This document shows positions 1 through 8,090 of a stretch of 64,000 nucleotides of DNA, one piece after another. The translations under genes were made by a program, and so were the position numbers. The stretch is taken from the NCBI GenBank assembly GCA_964242335.1, contig CAXTAY010000013.1:27211-91210 (forward strand), given 5' to 3'. The notes beneath the pieces were generated by a model. That model worked only from the letters and a program-made list of their open reading frames with translations. It did not search any database and was not told where the DNA came from. This DNA comes from Lichenicoccus sp964242335 (GTDB lineage Bacteria; Pseudomonadota; Alphaproteobacteria; Acetobacterales; Acetobacteraceae). How positions within the stretch are numbered: position 1 is the stretch's first letter; each line of letters begins with the position of its first letter.

Positions 1-510
1 GCGCGACACCAGCGCGTCGGCGATCGCCGAGACGTTGCGACCCATCCCAACCGCGACGATGGCGCCGTCGGTCAGCGTGCGCTCAAGGTGCGAGGCGACC
101 AGGGCGGCCACGGCGTTGCGCTGCGCGTCCGCGTCGCGGTGGTCGATCGAGACCAGCAGGCGGTCGATGCCGAAGCGGCGGATGAACTCCTGCTCCAGCT
201 CGGCGCCGACCGAGGGCGGCTGGTGCACCCGGATCTCGACCAGTCCGTCGGCACGCGCCCGCTTCAGCAGCCGGCCGATCTTGGCGCGCGACATGCCGAA
301 GCGATGCGACAGCTCCTCCTGGGTCACGTCGTCGTAGTAGTACAGCGTGGCGATCTCGATCACGACCTCGAGCCGGACCTCGGCACGATCCGCCTGCCGC
401 CCGCCCTGACCGCCCTGGGGGCGCCCGATCGTGCCGATGCCTCGCCCGGGCGGCACCCCGGTGCCTAGGGATTCCGACGGCGTCTCGTTTTTGCGCTGCA
501 CAAAATCCAT
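1..510 (-). CDS. SorC/DeoR-type sugar-sensing transcriptional regulator, C-terminus beyond window
   Basis: The reading frame stays open from an ATG at 508-510 to the window edge, giving the first 170 residues. After a Gly/Pro/Gln-rich N-terminal extension of about 45 residues comes a helix-turn-helix of the SorC type: YYDDVTQEELSHRFGMSR, then a KIGRLLKRARADGLVEIRV recognition and wing segment. The start of the effector-binding domain follows (ELEQEFIRRFGIDRLLVS, then GAIVAVGMGR). SorC proteins normally bind a phosphorylated sugar in this C-terminal domain, most of which lies outside the window. The gene is divergent from the polyol kinase, transporter and dehydrogenase genes, so it is very likely their pathway-specific regulator. 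The ligand cannot be read from this part. Confidence 0.85.
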   Translation of the reverse strand, partial: MDFVQRKNETPSESLGTGVPPGRGIGTIGRPQGGQGGRQADRAEVRLEVVIEIATLYYYDDVTQEELSHRFGMSRAKIGRLLKRARADGLVEIRVHQPPSVGAELEQEFIRRFGIDRLLVSIDHRDADAQRNAVAALVASHLERTLTDGAIVAVGMGRNVSAIADALVSR

Positions 511-747
511 GTCACATGCTCGTTTGCTCACGTAGATCCTGGCATATGAGCACGCTCCGGCTGTCAGCAGGCGGTTATTCACGCCCGATCTGGAATTTTC
601 CGCTCTCCTGGGCTGATTCTGCCTTGAGCAACCGCGCACTGTCTTGACATCCGCTCGCACCGTGTCTCATGGTCGTCTCCACGGGAAGACCGAGGGCGCC
701 GCGACTGCGGCGCGAACCGGCGGCCAGATACAGAGCGAGGAGGCGGC
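511..747. promoter_or_regulatory. Divergent control region between the SorC regulator and dhaK
   Basis: This 237-base region has no credible gene. It holds three copies of a TTGCTCA/TGAGCAA half-site: TTGCTCA at 524-530, TGAGCAC at 547-553 and TTGAGCAA at 624-631. The first two form an inverted pair (GCTCA and TGAGC). The third lies 12 bases upstream of a perfect -35-like TTGACA at 644-649. No strong -10 is visible 16-18 bases later, which would suit an activator-dependent promoter. A ribosome-binding GAGGAGG precedes the dhaK ATG. Binding by the neighbouring SorC protein is inferred from position only. Confidence 0.5.
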
Positions 748-1746
748 ATGAACCGCGTGATCGACGATCCGGACCGGGTGACCGAGGGGTGCCTCGTCGG
801 CGTGCTGGCGGCGCATCCGGACCTGCTGGTCGCGACCGACCACCCCCGCGTGCTGCGCTGCGCCGGCGGCCGGCCCGAGGGCCGCGTGGGCATCGTCACC
901 GGCGGCGGCTCCGGCCACGAGCCGGCCTTCCTCGGCTATGTCGGCCCCGGGCTGGTCGATGCGGTGGCGATCGGCGAGGTGTTCGCCTCACCGACCGCGA
1001 AGAGCTTCCATGCGGCATACGGCGAGGCCGATGGCGGCCAGGGTGTCGCCTGCCTGTACGGCAACTACGCCGGCGACAACATGAACGTGAAGATGGCGGT
1101 CAAGCTCGCGGCCAAGGACGGCGTCGCGGTGCGCACGGTGATCGCCAACGACGACGTCGCCTCGGCGCCGCCCGAGGAGGCCGACAAGCGGCGCGGCGTC
1201 GCCGGCGAGATCCTGATGTGGAAGGCGGGCGGCGCGCGCGCCGCCGAGGGGGCCGACCTCGACGGGGTCATCGCGGCGGCGCAGAAGAGCATCGACAACA
1301 CGCGCTCGATCGGCATCGGCCTGTCCGCCTGCACCATCCCCGCCGCCGGCAAGCCGAACTTCTCGATCGAGCCCGGCACCATGGAGGTCGGCATCGGCCA
1401 TCACGGCGAGCACGGCATCGCGGTGCTGCCGGTAGCGTCGGCGCGTGAGATGGCCGGGATGATGCTCGACCGCATCCTCGCCGACCTGCCGTTCGAGGGC
1501 GAGGATGTCAGCGTGCTGGTCTCCGGACTGGGCGCCACGCCGCTGATGGAGCTCTACCTGCTCTACGGCCACGTCGACGCGCTGCTGCGCGCGCGCCGCA
1601 TCACGCCCACACACCGCTTCGTCGGCAACTACTTCACCTCGCTGGAGATGTCCGGCGTCTCCGTCACCGTCACCCGGCTCGACGGCGAGCTCGACCGGCT
1701 GCTGCGCGCGCCGTGCCGCTCGATCGGCCTGACCATCGCCGGCTGA
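748..1746 (+). CDS. dhaK: Dihydroxyacetone-kinase family subunit DhaK (ketose-binding subunit)
   Basis: This 332-residue protein matches the usual DhaK length. GGGSGHEP at 52-59 (His57), GNYAGDN with Asp110, and HHGEHG with His219 correspond to the substrate-binding His, the catalytic Asp and the His that forms the hemiaminal with the ketose. DhaK binds dihydroxyacetone or a related ketose for phosphorylation by DhaL. There is no PTS phosphoryl donor DhaM in the window, so the pair is probably ATP-dependent. Homologous two-subunit kinases act on L- or D-erythrulose (LerK/DerK) in tetritol pathways. The dehydrogenase, importer and RpiB-like isomerase downstream make an erythrulose-type substrate as plausible as dihydroxyacetone. 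A strong GAGGAGG ribosome-binding site supports the start. Confidence 0.9.
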   Translation: MNRVIDDPDRVTEGCLVGVLAAHPDLLVATDHPRVLRCAGGRPEGRVGIVTGGGSGHEPAFLGYVGPGLVDAVAIGEVFASPTAKSFHAAYGEADGGQGVACLYGNYAGDNMNVKMAVKLAAKDGVAVRTVIANDDVASAPPEEADKRRGVAGEILMWKAGGARAAEGADLDGVIAAAQKSIDNTRSIGIGLSACTIPAAGKPNFSIEPGTMEVGIGHHGEHGIAVLPVASAREMAGMMLDRILADLPFEGEDVSVLVSGLGATPLMELYLLYGHVDALLRARRITPTHRFVGNYFTSLEMSGVSVTVTRLDGELDRLLRAPCRSIGLTIAG

Positions 1747-1757
1747 GGAGCGCTAAC

Positions 1758-2405
1758 ATGCAGAGCATCACGCTGAAGGACGCGGCACCGGTCACGATCG
1801 AGATCGCCGAGAGCATCGTCGCCAACCAGGCGCTGCTGTCGGAGATCGACGGCGCCACCGGCGACGGCGACCACGGCATCAACATGGCCAAGGGCTTCCG
1901 GCTGGTGATCGAGCGGCTGCCGGGCGGCGGGTTCGACCTGCGCCAGGGCTTCGCGACCATCGGCGACACCCTGCTCGGCGACATCGGCGGCTCGATGGGA
2001 CCGCTCTACGGCTCGTTCTTCACCGAGATGGCCGACAGCCTGGACGGGGCCGACAGCCTCGACCGCGAGCGCCTCTCGACGATGCTGGCCGCCGGAGAGG
2101 CGGCGATCGTCGATCTCGGCGAAGCCAAGCCGGGCGACAAGACCCTGATCGACGTGCTCACCCCGGCCCGCCTGGCATACGACGCGGCGGCGGCGGACGG
2201 GCAGGATCTCGCCGGCTGCCTGCAGGCGCTGAAGGCGGCCGCTTCGGACGGGCTGGAGTCGACGCGCGACATGGTCGCCCGTCTCGGCCGCGCGGCGCGG
2301 CTGGGCGAGCGCTCGCGCGGCACCCTCGATGCCGGCGCCTGCTCCTGCGAGCTGATCCTGCGGGCGCTGGCCGACGGGCTGCTGTCTCGTCTCGAGACCG
2401 CCTGA
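1758..2405 (+). CDS. dhaL: Dihydroxyacetone-kinase family subunit DhaL (nucleotide-binding subunit)
   Basis: This 215-residue protein begins 11 bases after dhaK, so the two are surely co-translated. The Mg-ADP/ATP site DxxxxDxD is intact as Asp31, Asp36 and Asp38 within GATGDGDHG, followed by GGSMGPLYG, which packs on the nucleotide. The DhaL subunit donates the phosphate to the ketose held by DhaK. With no DhaM nearby, nucleotide exchange rather than PTS re-phosphorylation is expected, but this is inference. Upstream in-frame starts exist, but they would overlap dhaK, and ATG 1758 fits the family N-terminus. Confidence 0.88.
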   Translation: MQSITLKDAAPVTIEIAESIVANQALLSEIDGATGDGDHGINMAKGFRLVIERLPGGGFDLRQGFATIGDTLLGDIGGSMGPLYGSFFTEMADSLDGADSLDRERLSTMLAAGEAAIVDLGEAKPGDKTLIDVLTPARLAYDAAAADGQDLAGCLQALKAAASDGLESTRDMVARLGRAARLGERSRGTLDAGACSCELILRALADGLLSRLETA

Positions 2406-2472
2406 TCCCTGAACCGACCAGCAGATCGTCCAGCACATCGCCCAATATGGCCCCCGCGAGAGGAGCACCACG

Positions 2473-3594
2473 ATGGATACCCTGAGCGACACCACCAAGG
2501 CCGGCGCCGTCGATCTGCCCCGGCGCATGACCGCGGTCGTGGCCTACGAGCCCGGCGACTACCGGCTCGAGGAGGTCGACGTGCCGCGCGCCGGCCCCGA
2601 CGATATCATCATCGAGGTCGAGGCTTGCGGCATCTGCGCCAGCGACATCAAGACCTTCCAGGGCGCGCCGTCGTTCTGGGGCGACAACAAGGGTCAGCCG
2701 CGCTACGTCAAGGCGCCGATGATCCCGGGCCACGAGTTCATCGGCCGCGCCGTCGAGATCGGCGCCAACGTCGCCGCGAAGGGCCAGTACAAGCTCGGCG
2801 ACCGGCTGATCTCCGAGCAGATCGTCCCCTGCGAGCATTGCCGCTACTGCTCGCGCGGCGAGTACTGGATGTGCGAGCGCCACGACGTCTACGGCTTCCA
2901 GAACAACGTCAACGGCGGCATGGCCAAGTACATGCGCTTCCCCAAGGAGAGCCGCACCCACAAGGTGCCCGACGGCATCCCGATGGAGCGCGCGGTGCTG
3001 GTCGAGCCCTATGCCTGCTCGGTGCACGCGGTCAATCGCGGCCTGATCCAGCTCGACGACGTCGTGGTGCTGTCCGGCGCCGGGCCGCTGGGCCTGGGCA
3101 TGGTGGGTGCGGCGCGACTGAAGAACCCCTCGAAGCTGATCGTGCTCGACGGCAAGCAGGACCGGCTCGATCTGGCAAAGAAATTCGGTGCCGACATCGT
3201 CATGAACCCGTTCAAGGAGGACGTGGTGAGTGCGGTCAAGGACCTCACCGACGGCTATGGCTGCGACGTCTACATCGAGGCGACCGGCCACGAATCCAGC
3301 GTCACCCAGGGTCTGAACATGATCCGCAAGCTCGGCCGCTTCGTCGAGTTCTCGGTGTTCGGCCACGAGGTCACCGCCGACTGGTCGATCATCAGCGACC
3401 GCAAGCAGCTCGACCTGTACGGCGCCCATCTCGGACCGTACTGCTATCCGCTCACCATCGCCGCCATCGGCGACGGCCGGCTGCCCACCGACGGCGTCGT
3501 CACCCACACCCTGCCGCTCAGCGAATTCGAGCACGGCTTCGAGCTGATGAAGAAGGGCGACGGCTCGATCAAGATCGTGCTAATTCCGTCCTGA
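2473..3594 (+). CDS. Zinc-dependent medium-chain polyol dehydrogenase (erythritol/L-threitol dehydrogenase-like)
   Basis: A 373-residue MDR alcohol dehydrogenase. Catalytic zinc ligands are Cys55 (GICASD) and His87-Glu88 (PGHEF). Structural zinc ligands are Cys120, Cys123, Cys126 and Cys134. The Rossmann motif GAGPLGLG is at 202-209, and Asp226 at the end of the second strand predicts NAD rather than NADP. An insertion between the first zinc ligand and PGHEF (PSFWGDNKGQPRYVK) resembles EltD-type erythritol/L-threitol dehydrogenases of the tetritol pathways described in Mycobacterium smegmatis. That resemblance is from memory and was not searched. It would oxidise the imported polyol to a ketose for DhaKL. 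The ribosome-binding site GAGAGGAG lies upstream of ATG 2473. Confidence 0.8.
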   Translation: MDTLSDTTKAGAVDLPRRMTAVVAYEPGDYRLEEVDVPRAGPDDIIIEVEACGICASDIKTFQGAPSFWGDNKGQPRYVKAPMIPGHEFIGRAVEIGANVAAKGQYKLGDRLISEQIVPCEHCRYCSRGEYWMCERHDVYGFQNNVNGGMAKYMRFPKESRTHKVPDGIPMERAVLVEPYACSVHAVNRGLIQLDDVVVLSGAGPLGLGMVGAARLKNPSKLIVLDGKQDRLDLAKKFGADIVMNPFKEDVVSAVKDLTDGYGCDVYIEATGHESSVTQGLNMIRKLGRFVEFSVFGHEVTADWSIISDRKQLDLYGAHLGPYCYPLTIAAIGDGRLPTDGVVTHTLPLSEFEHGFELMKKGDGSIKIVLIPS

Positions 3595-3642
3595 TCGGCT
3601 CCGTATCGAATAGCCGACGAACGAAACCACAGGGATTGAGAC

Positions 3643-5082
3643 ATGGCCGACAAGATCAAGGATACATTCAGCGTGTTCAGGGACGGCGGCATGAGCCGGC
3701 GCGAGCTGATCACGCGTGCCGGCCAGTACGGGCTCGGCGCCGCGGCGGCGACGGCGATGCTCAACCGCATGCAGTCCTCTGCACTCGCCGCCAGCTCCTA
3801 TGACTGGATGGCGCAGAAGGGCCAGTCGATCAAGCTGCTGCTCAACAAGCATCCCTACACCGACGCGATGCTGCACAACATCGACAGCTTCAAGACGCTG
3901 ACCGGCATCGACGTCACCTACGACGTGTTCCCCGAGGACGTGTATTTCGACAAGGTCACCGCGGCACTCTCCAGCCACTCCACCGCCTACGACCTGTTCA
4001 TGACCGGCGCCTACCAGACCTGGCAGTACGGCCCGGCCGGCTGGCTGGTGGACCTGAACAAGTTCATCCATGACACCTCCGAGACGTCGCCGGACTACGA
4101 CTGGGACGGCATCCTGCCCAACCTGCGCGCCGCCACCTCCTGGAGCGGCGTGCCGGGCCAGGCGCTCGGCAGCGCCAACGCCAAGCAATGGGCGCTGCCC
4201 TGGGCGTGGGAACTGAACTCGGTCGCCTACAACAAGCGGATCCTCGATGCGGCGCACGTCGAGCCGCCGAAGAACCTGCCCGAGCTGATCGAGACGGCGG
4301 CCAAGATCTCTAAGGACGTGCCGGGCACCTACGGCATCAGCGCCCGCGGCAGCCGCTCCTGGGCGACCATCCATGCCGGCTTCCTGTCCGCCTACACCAA
4401 CTACGGCGGCAAGGATTTCGACACCAGCGGCGGCAAGCTGGTGCCGGCGATGAACAGCCCGGAGGCGAAGAAGTTCACCAAGCTCTGGGTCGAGATGCTG
4501 CAGAAGGGCGGTCCGAAGAACTGGACCACCTACACCTGGTACGAGGTCGCCAACGACCTCGGCGGCGGTACCGCGGCGATGGTCTACGACGCCGACAGCG
4601 CTGCCTACTTCCAGGAGAAGGGCACCAAGGAAGCCGGCAACATCGTCTACCACGCCTTCACGCCGAACCCCGAGGCGAGCCGCCCGACGCCGAACGTCTG
4701 GATCTGGTCGCTTGCGATGAGCAGCTACTCCCGCAAGCAGCAGGCCGCGTGGAAGCTGCTGCAGTGGGCCACCAGCACCCAGCAGCTGACGCTCGGCGCC
4801 ACCAAGGCCAACCTGATCGACCCGACGCGGCAGGTGGTGTGGGACAACCAGGACTTCAAAACCCGCATGAACGACTATCCGGGATTCCTGGACCAGTTCG
4901 CCGCCTCGTCGCCGGGGGCGAAGATCTATTTCACGCCGCAGCCGCTGTTCTTCAACGTCACCACCAACTGGGCGGCGGCGCTGCAGAAGATGTACTCCAA
5001 CCAGGTCTCGGTCGAGGACGGGCTCGACCAGCTCGCCAGCGACATCAAGTCGCAGCTCTCCAACGCCGGCATCACCGACTAG
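3643..5082 (+). CDS. ABC-transporter extracellular solute-binding protein, Tat-exported
   Basis: A 479-residue cluster-B (CUT1-type) binding protein. The N-terminus has a twin-arginine motif, SRRELI at 18-23, then an Ala-rich hydrophobic stretch and a likely ALA cleavage site near residue 49, so it should be exported folded to the periplasm. The body shows the expected pattern of a large sugar or polyol binder, with acidic and aromatic residues such as VFPEDVYFDKV. It is followed by genes for two permeases and two ATPases. Paired ATPases are also seen in the rhizobial glycerol transporter GlpSTPQV, which suggests a small polyol as ligand. Internal ATG codons near the Tat motif are possible alternative starts. 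Confidence 0.88.
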   Translation: MADKIKDTFSVFRDGGMSRRELITRAGQYGLGAAAATAMLNRMQSSALAASSYDWMAQKGQSIKLLLNKHPYTDAMLHNIDSFKTLTGIDVTYDVFPEDVYFDKVTAALSSHSTAYDLFMTGAYQTWQYGPAGWLVDLNKFIHDTSETSPDYDWDGILPNLRAATSWSGVPGQALGSANAKQWALPWAWELNSVAYNKRILDAAHVEPPKNLPELIETAAKISKDVPGTYGISARGSRSWATIHAGFLSAYTNYGGKDFDTSGGKLVPAMNSPEAKKFTKLWVEMLQKGGPKNWTTYTWYEVANDLGGGTAAMVYDADSAAYFQEKGTKEAGNIVYHAFTPNPEASRPTPNVWIWSLAMSSYSRKQQAAWKLLQWATSTQQLTLGATKANLIDPTRQVVWDNQDFKTRMNDYPGFLDQFAASSPGAKIYFTPQPLFFNVTTNWAAALQKMYSNQVSVEDGLDQLASDIKSQLSNAGITD

Positions 5083-5088
5083 CACGAG

Positions 5089-5114
5089 GCGGGGGCGTCG
5101 CGGGACGCCCCTGC
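5089..5114 (+). other. Intercistronic stem-loop between binding-protein and permease genes
   Basis: GGGGCGTC at 5092-5099 pairs perfectly with GACGCCCC at 5104-5111 across a GCGG loop. The stem extends outward by a G-T wobble and two further pairs to 5089-5114. It starts 6 bases after the binding-protein stop codon and has no T-tract, so it is not a classic terminator. Such hairpins often stabilise the upstream mRNA, allowing more binding protein than membrane subunits to be made. Confidence 0.6.
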
Positions 5115-5156
5115 TCCCGGCGGGGCTCTGCCTTCCTGCAAGGAACACGCGCCACG

Positions 5157-6086
5157 ATGGACGCCACCGTCTCGCCTCCCGCAGCACAGCAGCGTCGCCG
5201 CTTCACGGTGTCGGCGCGTGTGCTGCCCTACCTGCTGAGCCTGCCGGCGCTGCTGGTGTGCATCGGCATCCTGATCCCGTTCGTCACCGCGGTGATCTAT
5301 TCGCTGGAGCGCTACAACCTCGCCTTCCCGTCCGGCCGACGCTTCATCTGGCTGGGCAACTTCATCAATCTGTTCAGCAACGCGAGCTTCTGGCACACGG
5401 TCTACGTGTCGCTGGCCTACACGGTGCTGACGGTGGGCGTCGAGCTGCTGCTCGGCCTCGGCATCGCGCTGCTGCTGTGGCGTCGCTCGGCGATCACCAA
5501 CCTGCTCTCCATCCTCCTGATCCTGCCGCTGATGGTGGCACCGGCGATCGCGGCGCTGATGTGGAAGCTGATGACGAACTCCAACTTCGGTGTGCTGTCC
5601 TACCTGATCTCGCTGATCGGCCTGCACGATTTCCGCTGGGGTGCGTCGCCCAACACCGCGCTGTTCACCGTCGTGCTGGTGGATGTGTGGGTCTACACGC
5701 CGTTCATCGCCATCCTGCTGCTGGCCGGGCTGCGCGGCCTGCCGCGGCAGCCGTTCGAGGCGGCCGAACTCGACGGCGTGCCGGGCAGCTTCGTGTTCTT
5801 CCGCATCCTGCTGCCGATGCTGCTGCCCTACCTGCTGACCGCGAGCCTGTTCCGCATGCTCGACAGCATCCAGCAGTTCGACATCATCTACGCGATGACC
5901 CAGGGCGGTCCGGGCGACACGCTGCTGGTGTTCCAGGTGCAGGCCTACCTGCAGGCCTTCACCTTCACCGACATCGGCCGCTCCTCGGCGATCCTGATGG
6001 TGCTGTGGGCGATCACCTACGCGCTGACCACGGTGTTCATGAAGAACTGGACCCGCCTGCGCGAGCGCGCGCACGGCGCGGCCTGA
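5157..6086 (+). CDS. ABC-transporter permease, MalF/UgpA type
   Basis: A 309-residue integral membrane subunit with six predicted helices. The EAA loop that docks on the ATPase is clear: FEAAELDGVPGSFVFFRI. The late segment FDIIYAMTQGGPGDTLLVF is typical of MalF/UgpA-type CUT1 permeases. ATG 5157 is chosen because AAGGAA precedes it; longer readings would run back over the hairpin and the binding-protein gene. It pairs with the permease encoded next. Confidence 0.9.
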   Translation: MDATVSPPAAQQRRRFTVSARVLPYLLSLPALLVCIGILIPFVTAVIYSLERYNLAFPSGRRFIWLGNFINLFSNASFWHTVYVSLAYTVLTVGVELLLGLGIALLLWRRSAITNLLSILLILPLMVAPAIAALMWKLMTNSNFGVLSYLISLIGLHDFRWGASPNTALFTVVLVDVWVYTPFIAILLLAGLRGLPRQPFEAAELDGVPGSFVFFRILLPMLLPYLLTASLFRMLDSIQQFDIIYAMTQGGPGDTLLVFQVQAYLQAFTFTDIGRSSAILMVLWAITYALTTVFMKNWTRLRERAHGAA

Positions 6087-6098
6087 GGGGCGAGCCCG

Positions 6099-6950
6099 AT
6101 GAAGAGCCAGCTGTTCGCGAGCCTGCGCGTCGTGCTGATGGTGCTGGTGGGACTGTTCTTCCTGTTCCCGCTGCTCTGGGTGTTCCTGATGTCGTTCATG
6201 CACAACACCGACATCCTGCGCTCGCCGCCCTCGCCGTTCTTCACGCCGACGCTGCGCAACTACGTCGCCCTGATCTCCGGCCACCTCTCGACCAGCTCGG
6301 GCGAGGTGCAGATCGACTACATGCACAACCTGCTGAACAGCGTGATCCTGTCGGTGTGCTCGGTGATCGTCTCGCTGATCCTGGGCGTGCCGGCGGCCTA
6401 TGCCTTCGCCCGCTACAAGTTCCGCGGCGGCGAGGACATGGCGTTCACGCTGCTCTCGTTCCGCTTCGCGCCACCGCTGCTGGTGCTGCTGCCGCTGCTC
6501 GGCTACTTCCAGGCGATCGGGCTGTACGACACCTATTTCGGCCTGATCTGGGTGTACCAGCTGATCACGCTGCCGCTGGTGCTGTGGATCGTGCGAGGCT
6601 ATTTCGAGGACGTCTCGGAAGACATCGAGCTCGCCTACCGTCTCGACGGACATAGCTGGCTCGCCACCTTCTTCAAGATCTCGATCCCGCTGGCACGCCC
6701 CGGCATCGCCGCCGCCGGGCTGCTGTCGTTCATCTTCGCCTGGAACAACTTCATCTTCGCGCTGATCCTGGGCTCGTCGGCGGTGCAGCCGGTCACCGTC
6801 GGCGCGCTCGCCTTCATCACCGCCTCGGGCATCGAGTACGGACAGATCGCCGCCGCCCTGGTGCTGTCGGTGATCCCGACCCTGGTGCTCGCCATCTTCA
6901 CCCAGCGCTACCTGGTCGAGGGCCTTTCGCTCGGCGCGATCAAGGGCTGA
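6099..6950 (+). CDS. ABC-transporter permease, MalG/UgpE type
   Basis: A 283-residue six-helix permease. It carries the short periplasmic loop after helix 1 (SFMHNTDILRSPPSPFF) and an EAA loop in the form VSEDIELAYRLDGHSWLATF. The latter has the Gly of the motif, but the usual E-A-A is I-E-L-A. The C-terminus ends with the polar tail LVEGLSLGAIKG common in MalG-type permeases. The gene begins 12 bases after the first permease and 10 bases before the first ATPase, so all are one transcript. Confidence 0.9.
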   Translation: MKSQLFASLRVVLMVLVGLFFLFPLLWVFLMSFMHNTDILRSPPSPFFTPTLRNYVALISGHLSTSSGEVQIDYMHNLLNSVILSVCSVIVSLILGVPAAYAFARYKFRGGEDMAFTLLSFRFAPPLLVLLPLLGYFQAIGLYDTYFGLIWVYQLITLPLVLWIVRGYFEDVSEDIELAYRLDGHSWLATFFKISIPLARPGIAAAGLLSFIFAWNNFIFALILGSSAVQPVTVGALAFITASGIEYGQIAAALVLSVIPTLVLAIFTQRYLVEGLSLGAIKG

Positions 6951-6959
6951 GGAGCCGCC

Positions 6960-8063
6960 ATGTCATTCCTGGCCATCGAGCATCTGCGCAAGTCCTACCG
7001 GCGCACCAGCGTCATCGACGACCTGTCGTTCTCGGTGCGTCGCGGCGAGTTCCTGGTGGTGTTCGGGCCGTCCGGATCGGGCAAGACGGTGCTGCTGCGG
7101 CTGATCGCCGGCATGGTGCCGCCCGATGGCGGTCGCGTCGTCATCGACGGCCGCGACATCACCGACGACGAGCCGGACCGGCGCGACATCGGCATGGCGT
7201 TCCAGAACTTCGCGCTGTACCCGCACATGACCGCGTTCGAGAACATCGCGAGCCCGCTGCGCAGCCGCAGGCTGGGCGAGGCGGCCGTGAAGACCCAGGT
7301 GCACGAGGCGGCGCGGATGCTGCGCATCGACCACGTGCTGACGCACCTGCCCAAGGCGCTGTCGAACGGCCAGAAGCAGCGCACCGCGCTGGCGCGCGCG
7401 CTGGCGGCAAAGCCCTCGGTGCTGCTGCTCGACGATCCGCTGCGCAACGTCGACGCCAAGGTGCGCTACGAGATGCGCCTCGAGCTGCCGCGCCTGCTCC
7501 GCGAGCGCGATACCACGGTGATCTACGTCACCCAGGACTACAAGGAGGCGATGGCGCTCGGCGACCGCATCGCCGTGCTCGCCGATGGCGGCTTCACCCA
7601 GATCGGCACCCCGGAGGTGATCTATAACCGCCCCGCCAGCAGCCGCATCGCCCGCCTGTTCGGCGACCCGCCGATCAACCTGCTCTCGGCCTTGCGCGAC
7701 GGCGCGGACGGGCTGCGCGTCGCCGCCAACCATGTCGCGCTCCCGCCGAGTACGCTGCCGGATGCCGGCTGCATGCTGGGGGTGCGGCCGGAGGATGTCG
7801 CGGTCAGCTTCGATCGACAGCCTGGGGCGATGCCGGTCGAGATCGACGCGATCACGCCGCTGAACGACCGCCAGGTGATGCTGCTCCGCACCGAGGACGG
7901 CACCGAGATCTTCGCCAGCCAGCCGCAATCCAGCACCCTGTCGAACTCGCAGGGCGCGTTCGGCGAGGCGCGCGGCCGCCAGCGCGCCTGGGCGAGCCTC
8001 GATCTCGGCCGCGCCCACTTCTTCGAGACCGTCTCCGGCGAGCGTCTGCCGGAGAGAAGCTGA
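6960..8063 (+). CDS. ABC-transporter ATPase 1, MalK-like, with altered catalytic residues
   Basis: A 367-residue MalK-type ATPase with a C-terminal OB-type regulatory domain. Walker A is GPSGSGKT at 36-43, the Q-loop Gln82 is present, the signature is LSNGQ at 134-138, and Walker B ends in Asp158. Two catalytic positions are changed: the glutamate after Walker B is Asp159 (LLLDDP), and the H-switch histidine is Gln192 (VTQDYKEAM). Both changes are encoded by clear codons and are not frameshifts. This site should bind but hydrolyse ATP poorly. It is expected to pair with the second ATPase encoded 27 bases downstream. The same two-ATPase layout is known for GlpS/GlpT of the rhizobial glycerol transporter. 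Confidence 0.9.
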   Translation: MSFLAIEHLRKSYRRTSVIDDLSFSVRRGEFLVVFGPSGSGKTVLLRLIAGMVPPDGGRVVIDGRDITDDEPDRRDIGMAFQNFALYPHMTAFENIASPLRSRRLGEAAVKTQVHEAARMLRIDHVLTHLPKALSNGQKQRTALARALAAKPSVLLLDDPLRNVDAKVRYEMRLELPRLLRERDTTVIYVTQDYKEAMALGDRIAVLADGGFTQIGTPEVIYNRPASSRIARLFGDPPINLLSALRDGADGLRVAANHVALPPSTLPDAGCMLGVRPEDVAVSFDRQPGAMPVEIDAITPLNDRQVMLLRTEDGTEIFASQPQSSTLSNSQGAFGEARGRQRAWASLDLGRAHFFETVSGERLPERS

Positions 8064-8090
8064 TGGAGCCACGTTGATGGAGGCCGGCCG

